Positions 17,706 to 26,574 are shown, counted from the first letter of the stretch. The stretch: DNA of 64,000 nt from Mycobacterium sp. OTB74 (GCF_029892685.1 NZ_JARXVD010000017.1:1-64000); one strand, 5' to 3'. Numbers and translations are program-made. Notes: a model not told the origin generated them from the sequence alone.

Positions 17706-17872
17706 GAGGATGAAACTACCGTGTTACCGCCGTGACGCAAGTGTGAGCTGCTGTGTATGCGCATGGCGCGACGTTAGCTCACGGACCCCATCCGCCGAGA
17801 CCACAGCGGTCCAACTCTGTTGCTGCCCTGGGCAAGACGAGACCCCAGGTCCGCCTGGATTCGGGCGTGCCG

Positions 17873-18967
17873 TCACGCCGGCTGAATCGCCACATCCTGC
17901 TCAGCCACACAGAAGTAGACGGCTTCGCCCGGCACAATCCGCAACGCGGCCGCAGCCTGTGTGCTGATATCTGCGGCCAGACCCGGCGTGCCGTCCTCAA
18001 GGGGCTCGGTACGCACCCGGATGACTGGTCCACGGTGATCCAATTCGGCGACCGTGACAGCGATGACATTGGACCGATCTGGCGACCGATCCGCCGGTTC
18101 GTCGCGACTGACGGTGACCGCAGCTGGTGCGAACACCGCGATGGCCGGGCCGCCGGACACCTCGTTCGTCGGCCTGCCATGCCATGTCAGCTGCGCGGCG
18201 CTGACGGCGGTCCCGTCCGATCCCGCGATCCCGGCCATCAGGTTCATGCCGGCGAACCGTGCGCCGAAGGCGGTCCGTGGCACGGTCAAAATGTCTGTGA
18301 CAGAACATGATTCGACGATTCGGCCGTGTTCGATGATGACCACGCGGTCGGCCAGGGTGACCACGTCGAGCAGGTCGTGGCTGATCAGCACCGCGCACCG
18401 CCCCCCGGTGGTGAGCGCGCCGCGCAGCAAAGTGCGCATCGCCGACGCGGCCGAGACATCCAGCCCGCTCAACGGCTCGTCGAGCAGCACCACCTCCGGT
18501 TCGGCCGCCAGCGCACGGGCCAGCGCGACCCGCTGCGCTTGGCCGCCGGACAATTCGTTGGGCATCCGGTCGCTGAGCTCGCTGGCGCCGACCTCGGTCA
18601 GCCAGCGGCGCGCGGCCTGCAGCGACCTGTGATGAGTGCTGCGCTGTCGGCTACGCGGGCCGAACCCCACGTTCGCCGCCACGTTGAGGTGCGGGAACAG
18701 TGCCGCGTCTTGCAGCAGCAACCCCACTCGCCGGTCATATACCGGAACATCGATACCCGCATCGACGTCGGTCAAGCGCCGCTGACCGACCGTGACAGTG
18801 CCCGAGTCCGGCTTCAACAGCCCCGCGATCACATGCAGAACGCTGGACTTACCAGCGCCGTTGGGACCGATCACCGCCACGACCTGCCCCGGTTCGACGG
18901 CGAATTCGAGGTCGATGCCGCGGTCGGCGACAGTCGCCCGCACCGTGAGCCCGGTACCCGTCATCAC
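17873..18967 (-). CDS. modC: Molybdate ABC transporter ATPase ModC
   Basis: 364 residues. Walker A is GPNGAGKSS, the signature is LSGGQAQRVALARAL and Walker B is VVLLDEPLSGLD. A C-terminal TOBE-type molybdate-binding domain follows (about 290-360, VIAVTVAELDHRGPVIRVRTE). It powers molybdate uptake together with ModB and ModA, supplying molybdopterin enzymes. Its start overlaps the modB stop by 4 bases, and it ends the modABC operon. The 167 bases before apa contain a short CCTGGG/CCCAGG hairpin that may end the operon. Confidence 0.95.
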   Translation of the reverse strand: MMTGTGLTVRATVADRGIDLEFAVEPGQVVAVIGPNGAGKSSVLHVIAGLLKPDSGTVTVGQRRLTDVDAGIDVPVYDRRVGLLLQDAALFPHLNVAANVGFGPRSRQRSTHHRSLQAARRWLTEVGASELSDRMPNELSGGQAQRVALARALAAEPEVVLLDEPLSGLDVSAASAMRTLLRGALTTGGRCAVLISHDLLDVVTLADRVVIIEHGRIVESCSVTDILTVPRTAFGARFAGMNLMAGIAGSDGTAVSAAQLTWHGRPTNEVSGGPAIAVFAPAAVTVSRDEPADRSPDRSNVIAVTVAELDHRGPVIRVRTEPLEDGTPGLAADISTQAAAALRIVPGEAVYFCVAEQDVAIQPA

Positions 18968-19764
18968 CGACCACCTGCATCAACGGCAGCGCCACGTAAC
19001 CGTCCGGCGCCCATTCCGAGCACCACAGCAGCCGCAACCACCACCAGCACCAGTGACAGCGCCACTGCGGAGTCGGCGTCGGTCTCCCGCTGGAGGTATA
19101 TCTCCAGAGGCAACGTCCTGGTGACGCCCTGCTGCGACCCTGCGAAGGTCAGCGTCGCCCCGAACTCGCCCAACGACCGGGCGAAGGCCAACACCGCACC
19201 CGACACCAGGCCGGGCATGAGCATCGGCAACGTCACGCGACGCCAGACGGTGGTCGGCCGCGCGCCCAGCGTCGCCGCAACTAGCTCGTACTGCGATCCG
19301 GCGGTGCGGGCAGCTCCCTCGAGTGCGATCACCAGAAACGGCAGCGAGACGAATGTCTGCGCCAGAACCACTGCAGCGGTGCTGAACGCGATGTGCACGC
19401 CTGCGGCATCGAGGTAACGGCCGACCAAGCCCAGCCGACCGAACGTGTAGAGCAGAGCTATACCACCGACCACGGGAGGCAGCACCAGCGGCAACAGGAT
19501 CAACGGCCGGGCCAGTCGCACGACGCGGGACCGGCTGCGGGCCAGCACCAGAGCCATCGGCACGCCGAGCAGCACACACAGCGCGGTGCTGGCGGCAGCC
19601 GTCTTGAGGCTCAGGACCAGTGCGGTGACCGATGATTCGCTGGTGACCAGGGTCAAGAACCGGGACCAGTCCACGTTGATGGCGACCGCCAGCAATGGCA
19701 GCGCCACGAACAGCCCACCCACGATCGCCGGACCATAGATCCAACGCGGCAGTCCCGGATTCAA
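18964..19764 (-). CDS. modB: Molybdate ABC transporter permease ModB
   Basis: 266 residues with about five or six membrane helices (IYGPAIVGGLFVALPLLAVAI first) and the inner-membrane transport motif in the loop around EGAARTAGSQYELVAATLGARP. It forms the channel for molybdate, with ModC as the engine. It overlaps modA and modC by 4 bases on each side, so the three are translated as a tight unit. Confidence 0.93.
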   Translation of the reverse strand: MNPGLPRWIYGPAIVGGLFVALPLLAVAINVDWSRFLTLVTSESSVTALVLSLKTAAASTALCVLLGVPMALVLARSRSRVVRLARPLILLPLVLPPVVGGIALLYTFGRLGLVGRYLDAAGVHIAFSTAAVVLAQTFVSLPFLVIALEGAARTAGSQYELVAATLGARPTTVWRRVTLPMLMPGLVSGAVLAFARSLGEFGATLTFAGSQQGVTRTLPLEIYLQRETDADSAVALSLVLVVVAAAVVLGMGAGRLRGAAVDAGGR

Positions 19765-20534
19765 GGCTTCGCGAAACCCGCCTGCGCCAGAGCCTGTTGG
19801 CCGACCTGGCCAGTCACCAACGCTACGAAGCGGCCTGCCATGTCGGCGTTCGACGACGACTTCAACACCGCGATCGGATACACATTGACCGCCGAAGACG
19901 CTTGCGGGAACTCGACTTTGGCCACTTTGTCACCCGCCGAATTGGCATCGGTCCGATACACCACACCGGCGTCAGCCTGGCCGCTGGTGACTTTGCCCAA
20001 CACATCGGTCACCGAGGTTTCCTCACTGACCGGTTTGAGTGGGGTGTTCACCAGCTTCTCCACCTTCTGGGTCGCCGACCCACACGGCACCTGACGGGCA
20101 CACACCACAACGCTCAGGCCCGGGCGGGCCAGGTCGGCAAATGAGTTGATTCCCTTGGGATTTCCCGGCGCAGTGACGATGACCAACGTGTTCGACGCAA
20201 AGTTCACCGGGGCGCCCGCAACCACGCCCGCTTTGACCGCATTGTTCATGTTGTTGGTATCCGCCGAGGCGAAGACGTCGGCTTTGGCGCCTTGGGTCAA
20301 CTGGGTCACCAGCGCCGATGAACCTGCGAAATTGAACTGCACCGACGTGCCAGGGTTGTCCTTGGAGAAGCGCTCACCGAGTGCGGTGAACGAGTCCTTC
20401 AACGAGGCTGCGGCATAGACGTTGATGACCGTCCCGGAATGCCCTGAACTGCACCCCGACAGGACTCCGCTCACCCCCAGCAGAACCGCGATGACAGTGA
20501 CAACCAACGACCCCATCCGGGTTGCGCGCGACAT
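19761..20534 (-). CDS. modA: Molybdate-binding lipoprotein ModA
   Basis: 257 residues from ATG 20534 (MSRATRMGSLVVTVIAV); the frame is open 33 codons further upstream but that part lacks a signal. A lipobox LSGC places the lipidated cysteine at C28. The mature protein has the ModA oxyanion sites INVYAAASLKDSF and FNFAGSSALVTQL, and ADVFASAD. It captures molybdate outside the membrane and hands it to ModB. First gene of modABC, divergent from the SDR gene across 134 bases. Confidence 0.95.
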   Translation of the reverse strand: MSRATRMGSLVVTVIAVLLGVSGVLSGCSSGHSGTVINVYAAASLKDSFTALGERFSKDNPGTSVQFNFAGSSALVTQLTQGAKADVFASADTNNMNNAVKAGVVAGAPVNFASNTLVIVTAPGNPKGINSFADLARPGLSVVVCARQVPCGSATQKVEKLVNTPLKPVSEETSVTDVLGKVTSGQADAGVVYRTDANSAGDKVAKVEFPQASSAVNVYPIAVLKSSSNADMAGRFVALVTGQVGQQALAQAGFAKP

Positions 20535-20668
20535 GGGAAAACCATAGGCGAAGTGGGCTCTCACGGACTGCTCGTCGGCCAACCCGCGTGGCGAATTTCC
20601 CCAGCTAGCTACTGTCCAGTAACATCTCTGCAACTGCGTTCGGCGCTGAACACAAGGAGGTCGTGCTG

Positions 20669-21340
20669 ATGGACGTTCTGGTCACCGGAGGCGATACCGA
20701 GCTCGGCCGTGTGATTGCGGAAGGATTCCGCGATGCGGGCCACGCCGTCACCATCGCCGGAGCCCGCCGCGACGACCTCGAAGTCGCCGCCAAGGAACTC
20801 GAGATCGAGCACATCGTCTTCGACAACACCGACGCCGCGGCGCTGGAGCAGCTTCGTTCGCAGCTGCCGCATCACCTCGACGCCGTCATCAACGTCCCGG
20901 CCCCGACCCGGGTCGCCGGCGATCCCCGGATGTTCACTCTGGCCGACCATGCCGGCGCCTGGCGCGATGCGCTGGACTCCACCCTGCTCTCGGCGGTGTT
21001 GACGGTCCAGATCCTCGGTGACCACCTGCGCTCGGGTGGCACCATCGTGAACGTTGTTCCGGAAAGCGCCAAGGAAGGCAGCGCCGAAGCCGCGATCAAG
21101 GCCGCGGTGTCCAACTGGACCGCCGGTCAGGCAACCCACTTCGGAATCCGCGGCATCACCGTAAACGCTATCGCGGCCGGCCGTGGTGCTGAGCCGGGCT
21201 ACGACGGCGTCGCCACCACTCCGGCGCCCATCGCCGCGGAGATCACCCGCTTGGCGCTGTTTCTCACGACCCCGGCGGCCCGCCACATCACCGGCGAGAC
21301 GCTGCATGTGAGCAACGGCTTGCTGGCCAACTTCGGCTGA
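20669..21340 (+). CDS. Atypical short-chain dehydrogenase/reductase (Rv1856c-like)
   Basis: 223 residues from ATG 20669, preceded by AAGGAGG at 20654-20660; a GTG at 20663 is too close to that site. The N-terminus has the dinucleotide motif TGGDTELGRVIAEGF, and the C-terminus ITVNAIAAGRG and ARHITGETLHVSNG as in SDRs. The catalytic Tyr-x-x-x-Lys is altered: the segment EGSAEAAIKAAVSNW keeps the lysine but has alanine where tyrosine is expected. An ordinary dehydrogenase reaction is therefore doubtful. It sits between modA and an F420 enzyme, as in M. tuberculosis. Confidence 0.82.
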   Translation: MDVLVTGGDTELGRVIAEGFRDAGHAVTIAGARRDDLEVAAKELEIEHIVFDNTDAAALEQLRSQLPHHLDAVINVPAPTRVAGDPRMFTLADHAGAWRDALDSTLLSAVLTVQILGDHLRSGGTIVNVVPESAKEGSAEAAIKAAVSNWTAGQATHFGIRGITVNAIAAGRGAEPGYDGVATTPAPIAAEITRLALFLTTPAARHITGETLHVSNGLLANFG

Positions 21341-21428
21341 CCCCACGCCGTTTTATTCCCTCGCTGCCGGAAATTCGCGTGCGGCGAAACGCTCCTCGGG
21401 ACGTGCCTGCACTGAATAAGGTCGAGTT

Positions 21429-22358
21429 GTGACGATTCGACTCGCTCTTCAAATCCCTAATTTCTCTTACGGAACCGGCGTCAACGAGCTGTTCCCGACC
21501 GTCATCGCTCAGGCCCAGGAAGCCGAAGCCGCCGGGTTCGACACGGTCTTTGTGATGGATCACTTCTATCAACTGCCCACGATCGGTGCACCCGAAGAGC
21601 CGATGCTCGAGGCCTACACCACGCTCGGCGCACTGGCGACAGCCACTCAGCGGGTCCAGCTAGGGACCATGGTCACCGGCAACACCTATCGCAACCCCAC
21701 GCTGCTGGCCAAAACCGTCACCACCCTGGATGTGATCAGTCGGGGTCGCGCCCTGCTCGGCATCGGCACCGGCTGGTTCGAACTGGAACACGAACAATTG
21801 GGCTTCGAGTTCGGCACCTTCACCGACCGGTTCAACCGGCTGGACGAATCGCTGCAGATCGTTCTGCCGATGCTCGCCGGTGAACGTCCCACCTTCAGCG
21901 GCAAGTACTACCGCGCCGATCAGGCTCTGGCCAATCCCCGCTTCCGCGACCACATTCCGCTGCTGATCGGCGGCAGCGGCGAAAAGAAGACCATCCCGCT
22001 GGCGGCCCGGCACTTCGACCATTTCAACATGACCTCCGGGTTCGACGAGCTGCCGCACAAGCTCTCCGTCGTCAGGGAGAACTGCGAGAAGATCGGCCGC
22101 GATCCGGCCACCCTGGAAACCAGCATTCTGGCCACCGCCTTCGTCGACGACAACGCCACACCCGACCTGGTGCCCGCCGAGATGAGCCAGCACATGGTCG
22201 CCGGCAGCGCTGAGCACATCGCAGAACAGCTCAAAGCCAAGGTCTTCGACGTCGGCGCCAACGGGGTCATCCTCAACATTCCGACCCACGTCACCGGCTA
22301 TGTACCGGGTGTTATCACCGCGCTCGGGACCGCGCTGAAATCCGTGGTCGACAGCTGA
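21429..22358 (+). CDS. LLM-class F420-dependent oxidoreductase (Rv1855c-like)
   Basis: 309 residues with a luciferase-like TIM barrel: DTVFVMDHFYQLP, TLGALATATQRVQLGTMVTGNTYRNPTLLAKTVTTLDVISRGRALLGIGTGW, then FRDHIPLLIGGSGEKKTIPLAARH. This pattern is typical of actinobacterial enzymes that use cofactor F420. The substrate is unknown. The start is GTG 21429 behind a weak AAGGTCGAG. It is followed by ndh on the same strand after 96 bases. Confidence 0.87.
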   Translation: MTIRLALQIPNFSYGTGVNELFPTVIAQAQEAEAAGFDTVFVMDHFYQLPTIGAPEEPMLEAYTTLGALATATQRVQLGTMVTGNTYRNPTLLAKTVTTLDVISRGRALLGIGTGWFELEHEQLGFEFGTFTDRFNRLDESLQIVLPMLAGERPTFSGKYYRADQALANPRFRDHIPLLIGGSGEKKTIPLAARHFDHFNMTSGFDELPHKLSVVRENCEKIGRDPATLETSILATAFVDDNATPDLVPAEMSQHMVAGSAEHIAEQLKAKVFDVGANGVILNIPTHVTGYVPGVITALGTALKSVVDS

Positions 22359-22454
22359 AGATGTGACGCACTATTTGGGATCTCGTCGCACTGCGCGTAA
22401 CTGCGACAGATAACCTGTGAGTGACATATTCGGGTCGTCTGTCGAGGAGCTGCA

Positions 22455-23846
22455 ATGAGCCACCCCGGAGCTACGGCAACGGATCGGCACAAGGTCGTCA
22501 TCATCGGATCGGGTTTCGGCGGTCTGACCGCTGCCCAATCGCTCAAGAACGCCGATGTCGACATCAAGCTGATCGCACGCACCACTCACCACCTGTTCCA
22601 GCCTCTGCTGTATCAAGTGGCCACCGGAATCATCTCCGAAGGAGAGATCGCGCCGCCGACTCGAATCATCCTGCGCAAGCAGCAGAACACGCAGGTGCTG
22701 CTCGGCGATGTCACGCACATCGACCTGGCGAGCCAGACCGTCGACTCGACGCTGCTGGGACACACTTACAGCACGCCATACGACACCCTGATCGTCGCGG
22801 CCGGTGCCGGCCAATCCTATTTCGGCAACGACCATTTCGCCGAGTGGGCGCCCGGCATGAAGACCATCGATGACGCGCTCGAACTACGCGGTCGCATCCT
22901 CGGTGCCTTCGAGCAGGCTGAGCGGTCCAGTGATCCGGAGCGGCGCAAGAAGCTGTTGACCTTCGTCGTGGTCGGCGCCGGACCCACCGGCGTAGAGATG
23001 GCTGGCCAGATCCAAGAACTGGCCGACCAGACGCTCAAAGGCAGTTTCCGGCACATCGATCCGACGGAGGCCAAGGTCATCCTGATGGATGCCGCGCCCG
23101 CGGTTCTTCCCCCGATGGGCGAGAAACTCGGCCTCAAAGCCAAGGCCCGGCTGGAAAAGATGGGCGTCGACGTCCAGCTCAGCGCCATGGTCACCGATGT
23201 CGACCGAAACGGCTTGACGATCAAGGACGCCGACGGCTCAGTCCGACGGATCGAATCCGCGTGCAAGGTGTGGTCGGCCGGTGTGGCGGCCAGCCCATTG
23301 GGCCGCGATCTGGCCGCCCAGTCGGCGACGGAGATCGACCGCGCGGGTCGGGTCGTCGTGAACCCTGACCTGTCCATCCCCGGGCATCCGAACGTCTTCG
23401 TCATCGGCGACATGGCCTTCGTCGACGGCGTGCCGGGTATGGCCCAGGGCGCGATCCAGGGGGCTAAGTACGTCTCGGCGATCCTCAAGAACGAGGCCAA
23501 GGCGCGCGCTCACGGCACCACTCCCAAACCGCGCGAACCGTTCTCGTACTTCGACAAGGGTTCTATGGCAACCGTGTCGAAGTGGAATGCGGTGGCCAAG
23601 ATCCGCAAGCTCGAGTTCGGCGGCTTCATCGCCTGGTTGGCCTGGCTCGGTCTGCACTTGATCTACCTGGTGGGCTTCAAGACCAAGATCGCCACGCTGC
23701 TGTCGTGGACGGTGACGTTCCTGAGCCGCCAGCGCGGGCAGCTGACCATGACTGAACAGCAGGCCTACGCGCGCACCAGAATCGGTGAACTCCAAGAGAT
23801 TGCCGCGAAGTCCGCGCCAATGCCGGAGTCGGAGTCAGTAGCTTAG
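22455..23846 (+). CDS. ndh: Type II NADH dehydrogenase (NDH-2)
   Basis: 463 residues. FAD site VVIIGSGFGGLTAAQSLKN at the N-terminus, NADH site FVVVGAGPTGVEMAGQIQEL in the middle, and a second FAD contact NVFVIGDMAFVDG. The C-terminus has the membrane-anchoring part with FGGFIAWLAWLGLHLIYLVGFK. It transfers electrons from NADH to menaquinone without pumping protons and is the main NADH oxidase of mycobacteria. A good ribosome site (GAGGAGCTGCA) precedes the ATG. The order matches Rv1854c-Rv1855c. A hairpin terminator follows. Confidence 0.95.
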   Translation: MSHPGATATDRHKVVIIGSGFGGLTAAQSLKNADVDIKLIARTTHHLFQPLLYQVATGIISEGEIAPPTRIILRKQQNTQVLLGDVTHIDLASQTVDSTLLGHTYSTPYDTLIVAAGAGQSYFGNDHFAEWAPGMKTIDDALELRGRILGAFEQAERSSDPERRKKLLTFVVVGAGPTGVEMAGQIQELADQTLKGSFRHIDPTEAKVILMDAAPAVLPPMGEKLGLKAKARLEKMGVDVQLSAMVTDVDRNGLTIKDADGSVRRIESACKVWSAGVAASPLGRDLAAQSATEIDRAGRVVVNPDLSIPGHPNVFVIGDMAFVDGVPGMAQGAIQGAKYVSAILKNEAKARAHGTTPKPREPFSYFDKGSMATVSKWNAVAKIRKLEFGGFIAWLAWLGLHLIYLVGFKTKIATLLSWTVTFLSRQRGQLTMTEQQAYARTRIGELQEIAAKSAPMPESESVA

Positions 23847-23847
23847 G

Positions 23848-23896
23848 GCGGCCGGCTCTGGTGCGGGCCTAACGGAGTTCTAGAGCCGCCCACCCT
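23848..23896 (+). terminator. Imperfect hairpin after ndh
   Basis: GGGCGGC-cgg-CTCT just after the ndh stop can pair with AGAGCCGCCC (23883-23892), leaving a 3-base bulge. It overlaps the end of the converging ureC-ureD remnant and probably terminates ndh. Confidence 0.45.
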
Positions 23897-25265
23897 GCCA
23901 GGTCGCCAGGCAACCGCCGACGGCCAGCGACATCACCACATGATTTCGGCGCGATCGGTAACATTCATCGTTGCCGATCGCGCCGAAATCGCTATCGGGG
24001 TAACGAAATTCACTGACGCACGCCCGCGGTGCGGCCAGTTCGTCGTCGACAACGTCACCAAGCTCGACGCGATGACGCAGCAGCGGCACCGCATCACGAT
24101 CAGCATGCATCACGCCGGACCAGAAGCCATGGCTCTCCCCGGTGCGGCCGATCTGTACCCGCTCCCGCAATCGGACTCGGGCCTGCTCCTCGATCCGCAG
24201 CCGGGTCACGGCCAGATGGCTACTGCCACCGGCGATCACGGTCGGCTCAGGATCCAGATCCTCTGGGACGGCGGCATTCAGGTGGTGGCACACCATCAGC
24301 ATGTCGAGGTGTTCGTCAAGGGTATTGACAGTGTGCGGCCGGGTCGGGTTGGTGGAACTGGGCATGACGTTCGGATGGCTGGCGACGGTGATGATGTCCG
24401 GTGCATGCCCGCCGCCGGCCCCCTCTGTGTGGTACGCGTGGATCGCGCGGCCGGCGATAGCAGCCAGCGTGTCCTCGACGAAGCCCATCTCATTGAGGGT
24501 GTCCGAGTGCAATGCCACCTGCACATCGGCTTCCTCTGCCACCCGCAGGCACGCGTCGATGGTCGCCGGGGTGGTGCCCCAGTCCTCGTGCAACTTGAAT
24601 CCCGCTGCGCCGCCACGCAATTGCTCCCACATGGAGTCGGGGTTGATGGTGTTTCCCTTGCCCAGCAAGAGGATGTTCATCGGCCAGCCATCTAGCGCCT
24701 GCAGCATGCGCCCCAAGTGCCAGGCCCCGGGTGTCACGGTGGTGGCCTTGCTACCCTCGGCCGGCCCGGTGCCACCACCGATCATGGTGGTGATGCCGCT
24801 GCCGATCGCCTCCTCGAGCAATTGCGGACAGATAAAGTGCACGTGGCAGTCGATGCCGCCTGCGGTCAGGATGCGGCCGTTGCCGGCGATGATCTCCGTG
24901 GACGGCCCGACCACCAGATCGGGGTGAACACCGGACATGATGTCGGGATTACCGGCCTTGCCGATCGCGGCGATACGCCCGTCCCGAATACCAACGTCGG
25001 CCTTGATGATTCCCCAGTAGTCGATGATGATCGCGCCGGTGATCACGGTGTCCGGTGCACCGTCGGCCCGCGTTGCGCGCGCCTGTCCCATCGATTCACG
25101 CAGCACCTTTCCACCGCCGAAAACCGCTTCGTCACCGGCCAATCCGGGGCCGCCACTGCGGTCCTCGGTGATCTCGATGATCAGATCGGTGTCCGCCAGG
25201 CGGATTCGATCCCCCGTCGTGGGGCCGAACAGTGCGGCGTAACGCGCCCGCGACAACGAACTCAC
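23880..25265 (-). pseudogene. ureC: ureC-ureD in-frame deletion fusion (urease alpha subunit, broken)
   Basis: 461 codons from GTG 25265, overlapping the ureB stop. The first 340 or so residues are normal urease alpha: CHVHF nickel ligands, GFKLHEDWG with the carbamylated lysine, ALHSDTLNE, HTEGAGGGHAPD and the flap MVCHHLN. After AVPEDL (about position 24255) the alpha sequence stops. The rest of it, with the last nickel ligand (SSDS aspartate), is absent. What follows, EPTVIAGGSSHLAVTRLRIEEQARVRLRERVQIGR and RDAVPLLRHRVELGD, looks like the urease accessory protein UreD. In mycobacteria the order is ureABCFGD, so one deletion has removed the ureC end, ureF, ureG and the ureD start. It cannot make active urease. 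Confidence 0.8.
23942..23990. repeat. Palindromic repeat, copy A (inside the ureD remnant)
   Basis: A 21-base arm (23942-23962) starting GATTTCGGCGCGATCGG pairs with 23970-23990 with a single G-T pair and a 7-base loop. The outer 12 bases, GATTTCGGCGCG, are the same as in the right arm of copy B at 25953-25995. Both are probably intrinsic terminators from one palindrome family. This copy lies within the ureD-derived frame. Confidence 0.7.
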
Positions 25266-25600
25266 TGGGCATCCAACTTTCCGGGCGCCTGCAACGACAG
25301 CCCGTACACCTCGCGGGTTCCGCCCAGCGGGACCAACGAAACCCGCTGGGCCACACCTGGTTCGAAACGAATAGCAGTGCCCGCCGGGACATCCAGCCGG
25401 TGACCGTGCGCGGCGACGCGGTCAAACTGCAGCGCCGAATTGGCCTGCGGCAGATGCACGTGACTGCCCACCTGCACCGGTCGGTCGCCGGTGTTGACGA
25501 CGTCCAGGGTCAGCCGGGCTGCGCCGGCGTTGAGCTCGATATCGCCCTCGCCGTACAGGATTTCGCCCGGCACCAACGGTGCACCGTCAGTGGTCATCAC
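25262..25600 (-). CDS. ureB: Urease beta subunit (intact but orphaned)
   Basis: 112 residues: PGEILYGEGDIELNAG, TGDRPVQVGSHVHLPQANSALQFDR, AAHGHRLDVPAGTAIRFEPG, all standard urease beta text, with no lesion. The start may be GTG 25600 or ATG 25597. It cannot form active urease here because the gamma gene upstream is frameshifted and the alpha gene downstream is a deletion fusion. Its intact state suggests that the locus decayed recently. Confidence 0.9.
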   Translation of the reverse strand: MMTTDGAPLVPGEILYGEGDIELNAGAARLTLDVVNTGDRPVQVGSHVHLPQANSALQFDRVAAHGHRLDVPAGTAIRFEPGVAQRVSLVPLGGTREVYGLSLQAPGKLDAQ

Positions 25601-25606
25601 CGGACC

Positions 25607-25911
25607 TCACGAAATCGGGTAATGGACGGTGACCAGTTTGGTGCCGTCCGGGAACGTGGCCTCGACCTGAACGTCTTCGATCATCTCGGGAACCCCGTCC
25701 ATGACGTCGGTACGCGTCAGCACCTCGCGGCCACTGGCCATCAGCTCGACGACGGTGCGTCCGTCACGGGCGCCTTCCATCACAGGTGGTCGGTGATCAC
25801 CGCGACCGCTTCGGGGTGGTTCAGCCGCAGGCCACGAGCCTGTCGTCGCCGGGCCAGTTCAGCGGCATACGAAATCATCAGGCGTTCTTGCTCATGCGGG
25901 GTCAGGCGCAT
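25607..25911 (-). pseudogene. ureA: Urease gamma subunit, frameshifted
   Basis: Begins MRLTPHEQERLMISYAAELARRR at 25911 and reads NHPEAVAVITDHL, then TGA at 25780-25782. The normal family sequence continues in another frame as MEGARDGRTVVELMASGREVLTRTD, PEMIEDVQVEATFPDGTKLVTVHYPI, ending at 25607. The junction CACCTGTGATGGAA has two extra bases (a TG doubling) compared with an in-frame CACCTGATGGAA. The stop and the next ATG overlap as TGATG, so reinitiation could make a second fragment, but not the normal chain. Confidence 0.85.
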
Positions 25912-25952
25912 AGGTGGCGATATTGCCAAGCGCACCTGCACGTGGCGATCTG

Positions 25953-25989
25953 GGCGCGTCTTGTATCGGTGACCGATACAAGACGCGCC
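25953..25989. repeat. Palindromic repeat, copy B (thioesterase terminator)
   Basis: GGCGCGTCTTGTATCGGT (25953-25970) pairs perfectly over 18 bases with 25972-25989. The flanking TGATTTC on the minus strand includes the thioesterase stop codon. The outer GATTTCGGCGCG is shared with copy A at 23942. It lies between the thioesterase gene and ureA and most likely ends the thioesterase transcript. Confidence 0.75.
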
Positions 25990-25993
25990 GAAA

Positions 25994-26395
25994 TCACCCC
26001 TCGATGTTCTGCAGGCGCACCTGCCCGCGCGCCACCACCCGGTCCTGCTCATCGGTGATGGTAACCAGCCACAACTGCTGACGCCGTCCACGGTGGATGG
26101 GCGTCGACACTGCGGTAACGGTGCCGGACTTGATGGCCCGCAGGAAGTCGGTGTTGTTGTTGACCCCGACCACGGTGCCGCCGCCATGCTCGCTGAGCCA
26201 CATGTGCCCGGACACGCTCGCCAATCCCTCGACAATTGAGCAGTACACGCCGCCGTGCACGATGCCCCACGGCTGCAGGACCTTATCGGTGATGGTCAGT
26301 TCCGCTCGACCGCCGTCCGGACTGACCTCCAGGTACGTCAGTCCGATTTCGCTGTCGAAGCCCAGTCCCAGGCCCTCAGGTACCGATGTCGTCAC
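25994..26395 (-). CDS. PaaI-type hotdog thioesterase (Rv1847-like)
   Basis: 133 residues from GTG 26395 (MTTSVPEGLG); the frame is open further upstream but that part has no family resemblance. The hotdog signature is VLQPWGIVHGGVYCSIVEGLAS, followed by GVNNNTDFLRAIKSGTVTAVSTPIHRGRRQQLWLV. Such enzymes hydrolyse aryl- or acyl-CoA thioesters. It lies between the urease remnant and the iron-regulated gene, the same position as Rv1847. Its stop codon forms the edge of palindromic repeat B. Confidence 0.82.
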   Translation of the reverse strand: MTTSVPEGLGLGFDSEIGLTYLEVSPDGGRAELTITDKVLQPWGIVHGGVYCSIVEGLASVSGHMWLSEHGGGTVVGVNNNTDFLRAIKSGTVTAVSTPIHRGRRQQLWLVTITDEQDRVVARGQVRLQNIEG

Positions 26396-26449
26396 ATTGA
26401 GGTGTCTACACCAGAGGGGGCCCACGCCCCGACTCCCCCCAAAAAGTGA

Positions 26450-26482
26450 GCAGGCCCCGCACCACATGGATGCGGGGCCTGC
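26450..26482 (-). terminator. Perfect 12-bp hairpin after the iron-regulated gene
   Basis: GCAGGCCCCGCA (26450-26461) pairs with TGCGGGGCCTGC (26471-26482) around a 9-base loop. It lies about 90 bases after the stop of the 26575-27345 gene and upstream of the thioesterase gene, so it should separate the two. Confidence 0.75.
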
Positions 26483-26555
26483 CCTTCGAATGGACCGGGG
26501 GTCTCTGCAGCCCTCAGGACTCCGGCTCGGTCCGGTTGCTTTGGATGATTAAACA

Positions 26556-26574
26556 ATAGGCAAGGCTTACCTTA
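26556..26574. promoter_or_regulatory. IdeR-like iron box abutting the 3' end of the iron-regulated gene
   Basis: ATAGGCAAGGCTTACCTTA matches the IdeR consensus TTAGGTTAGGCTAACCTAA at 14 of 19 positions. It ends one base from the stop codon of the minus-strand gene at 26575. No gene with an obvious iron role starts here, so its target is unclear. Confidence 0.5.
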
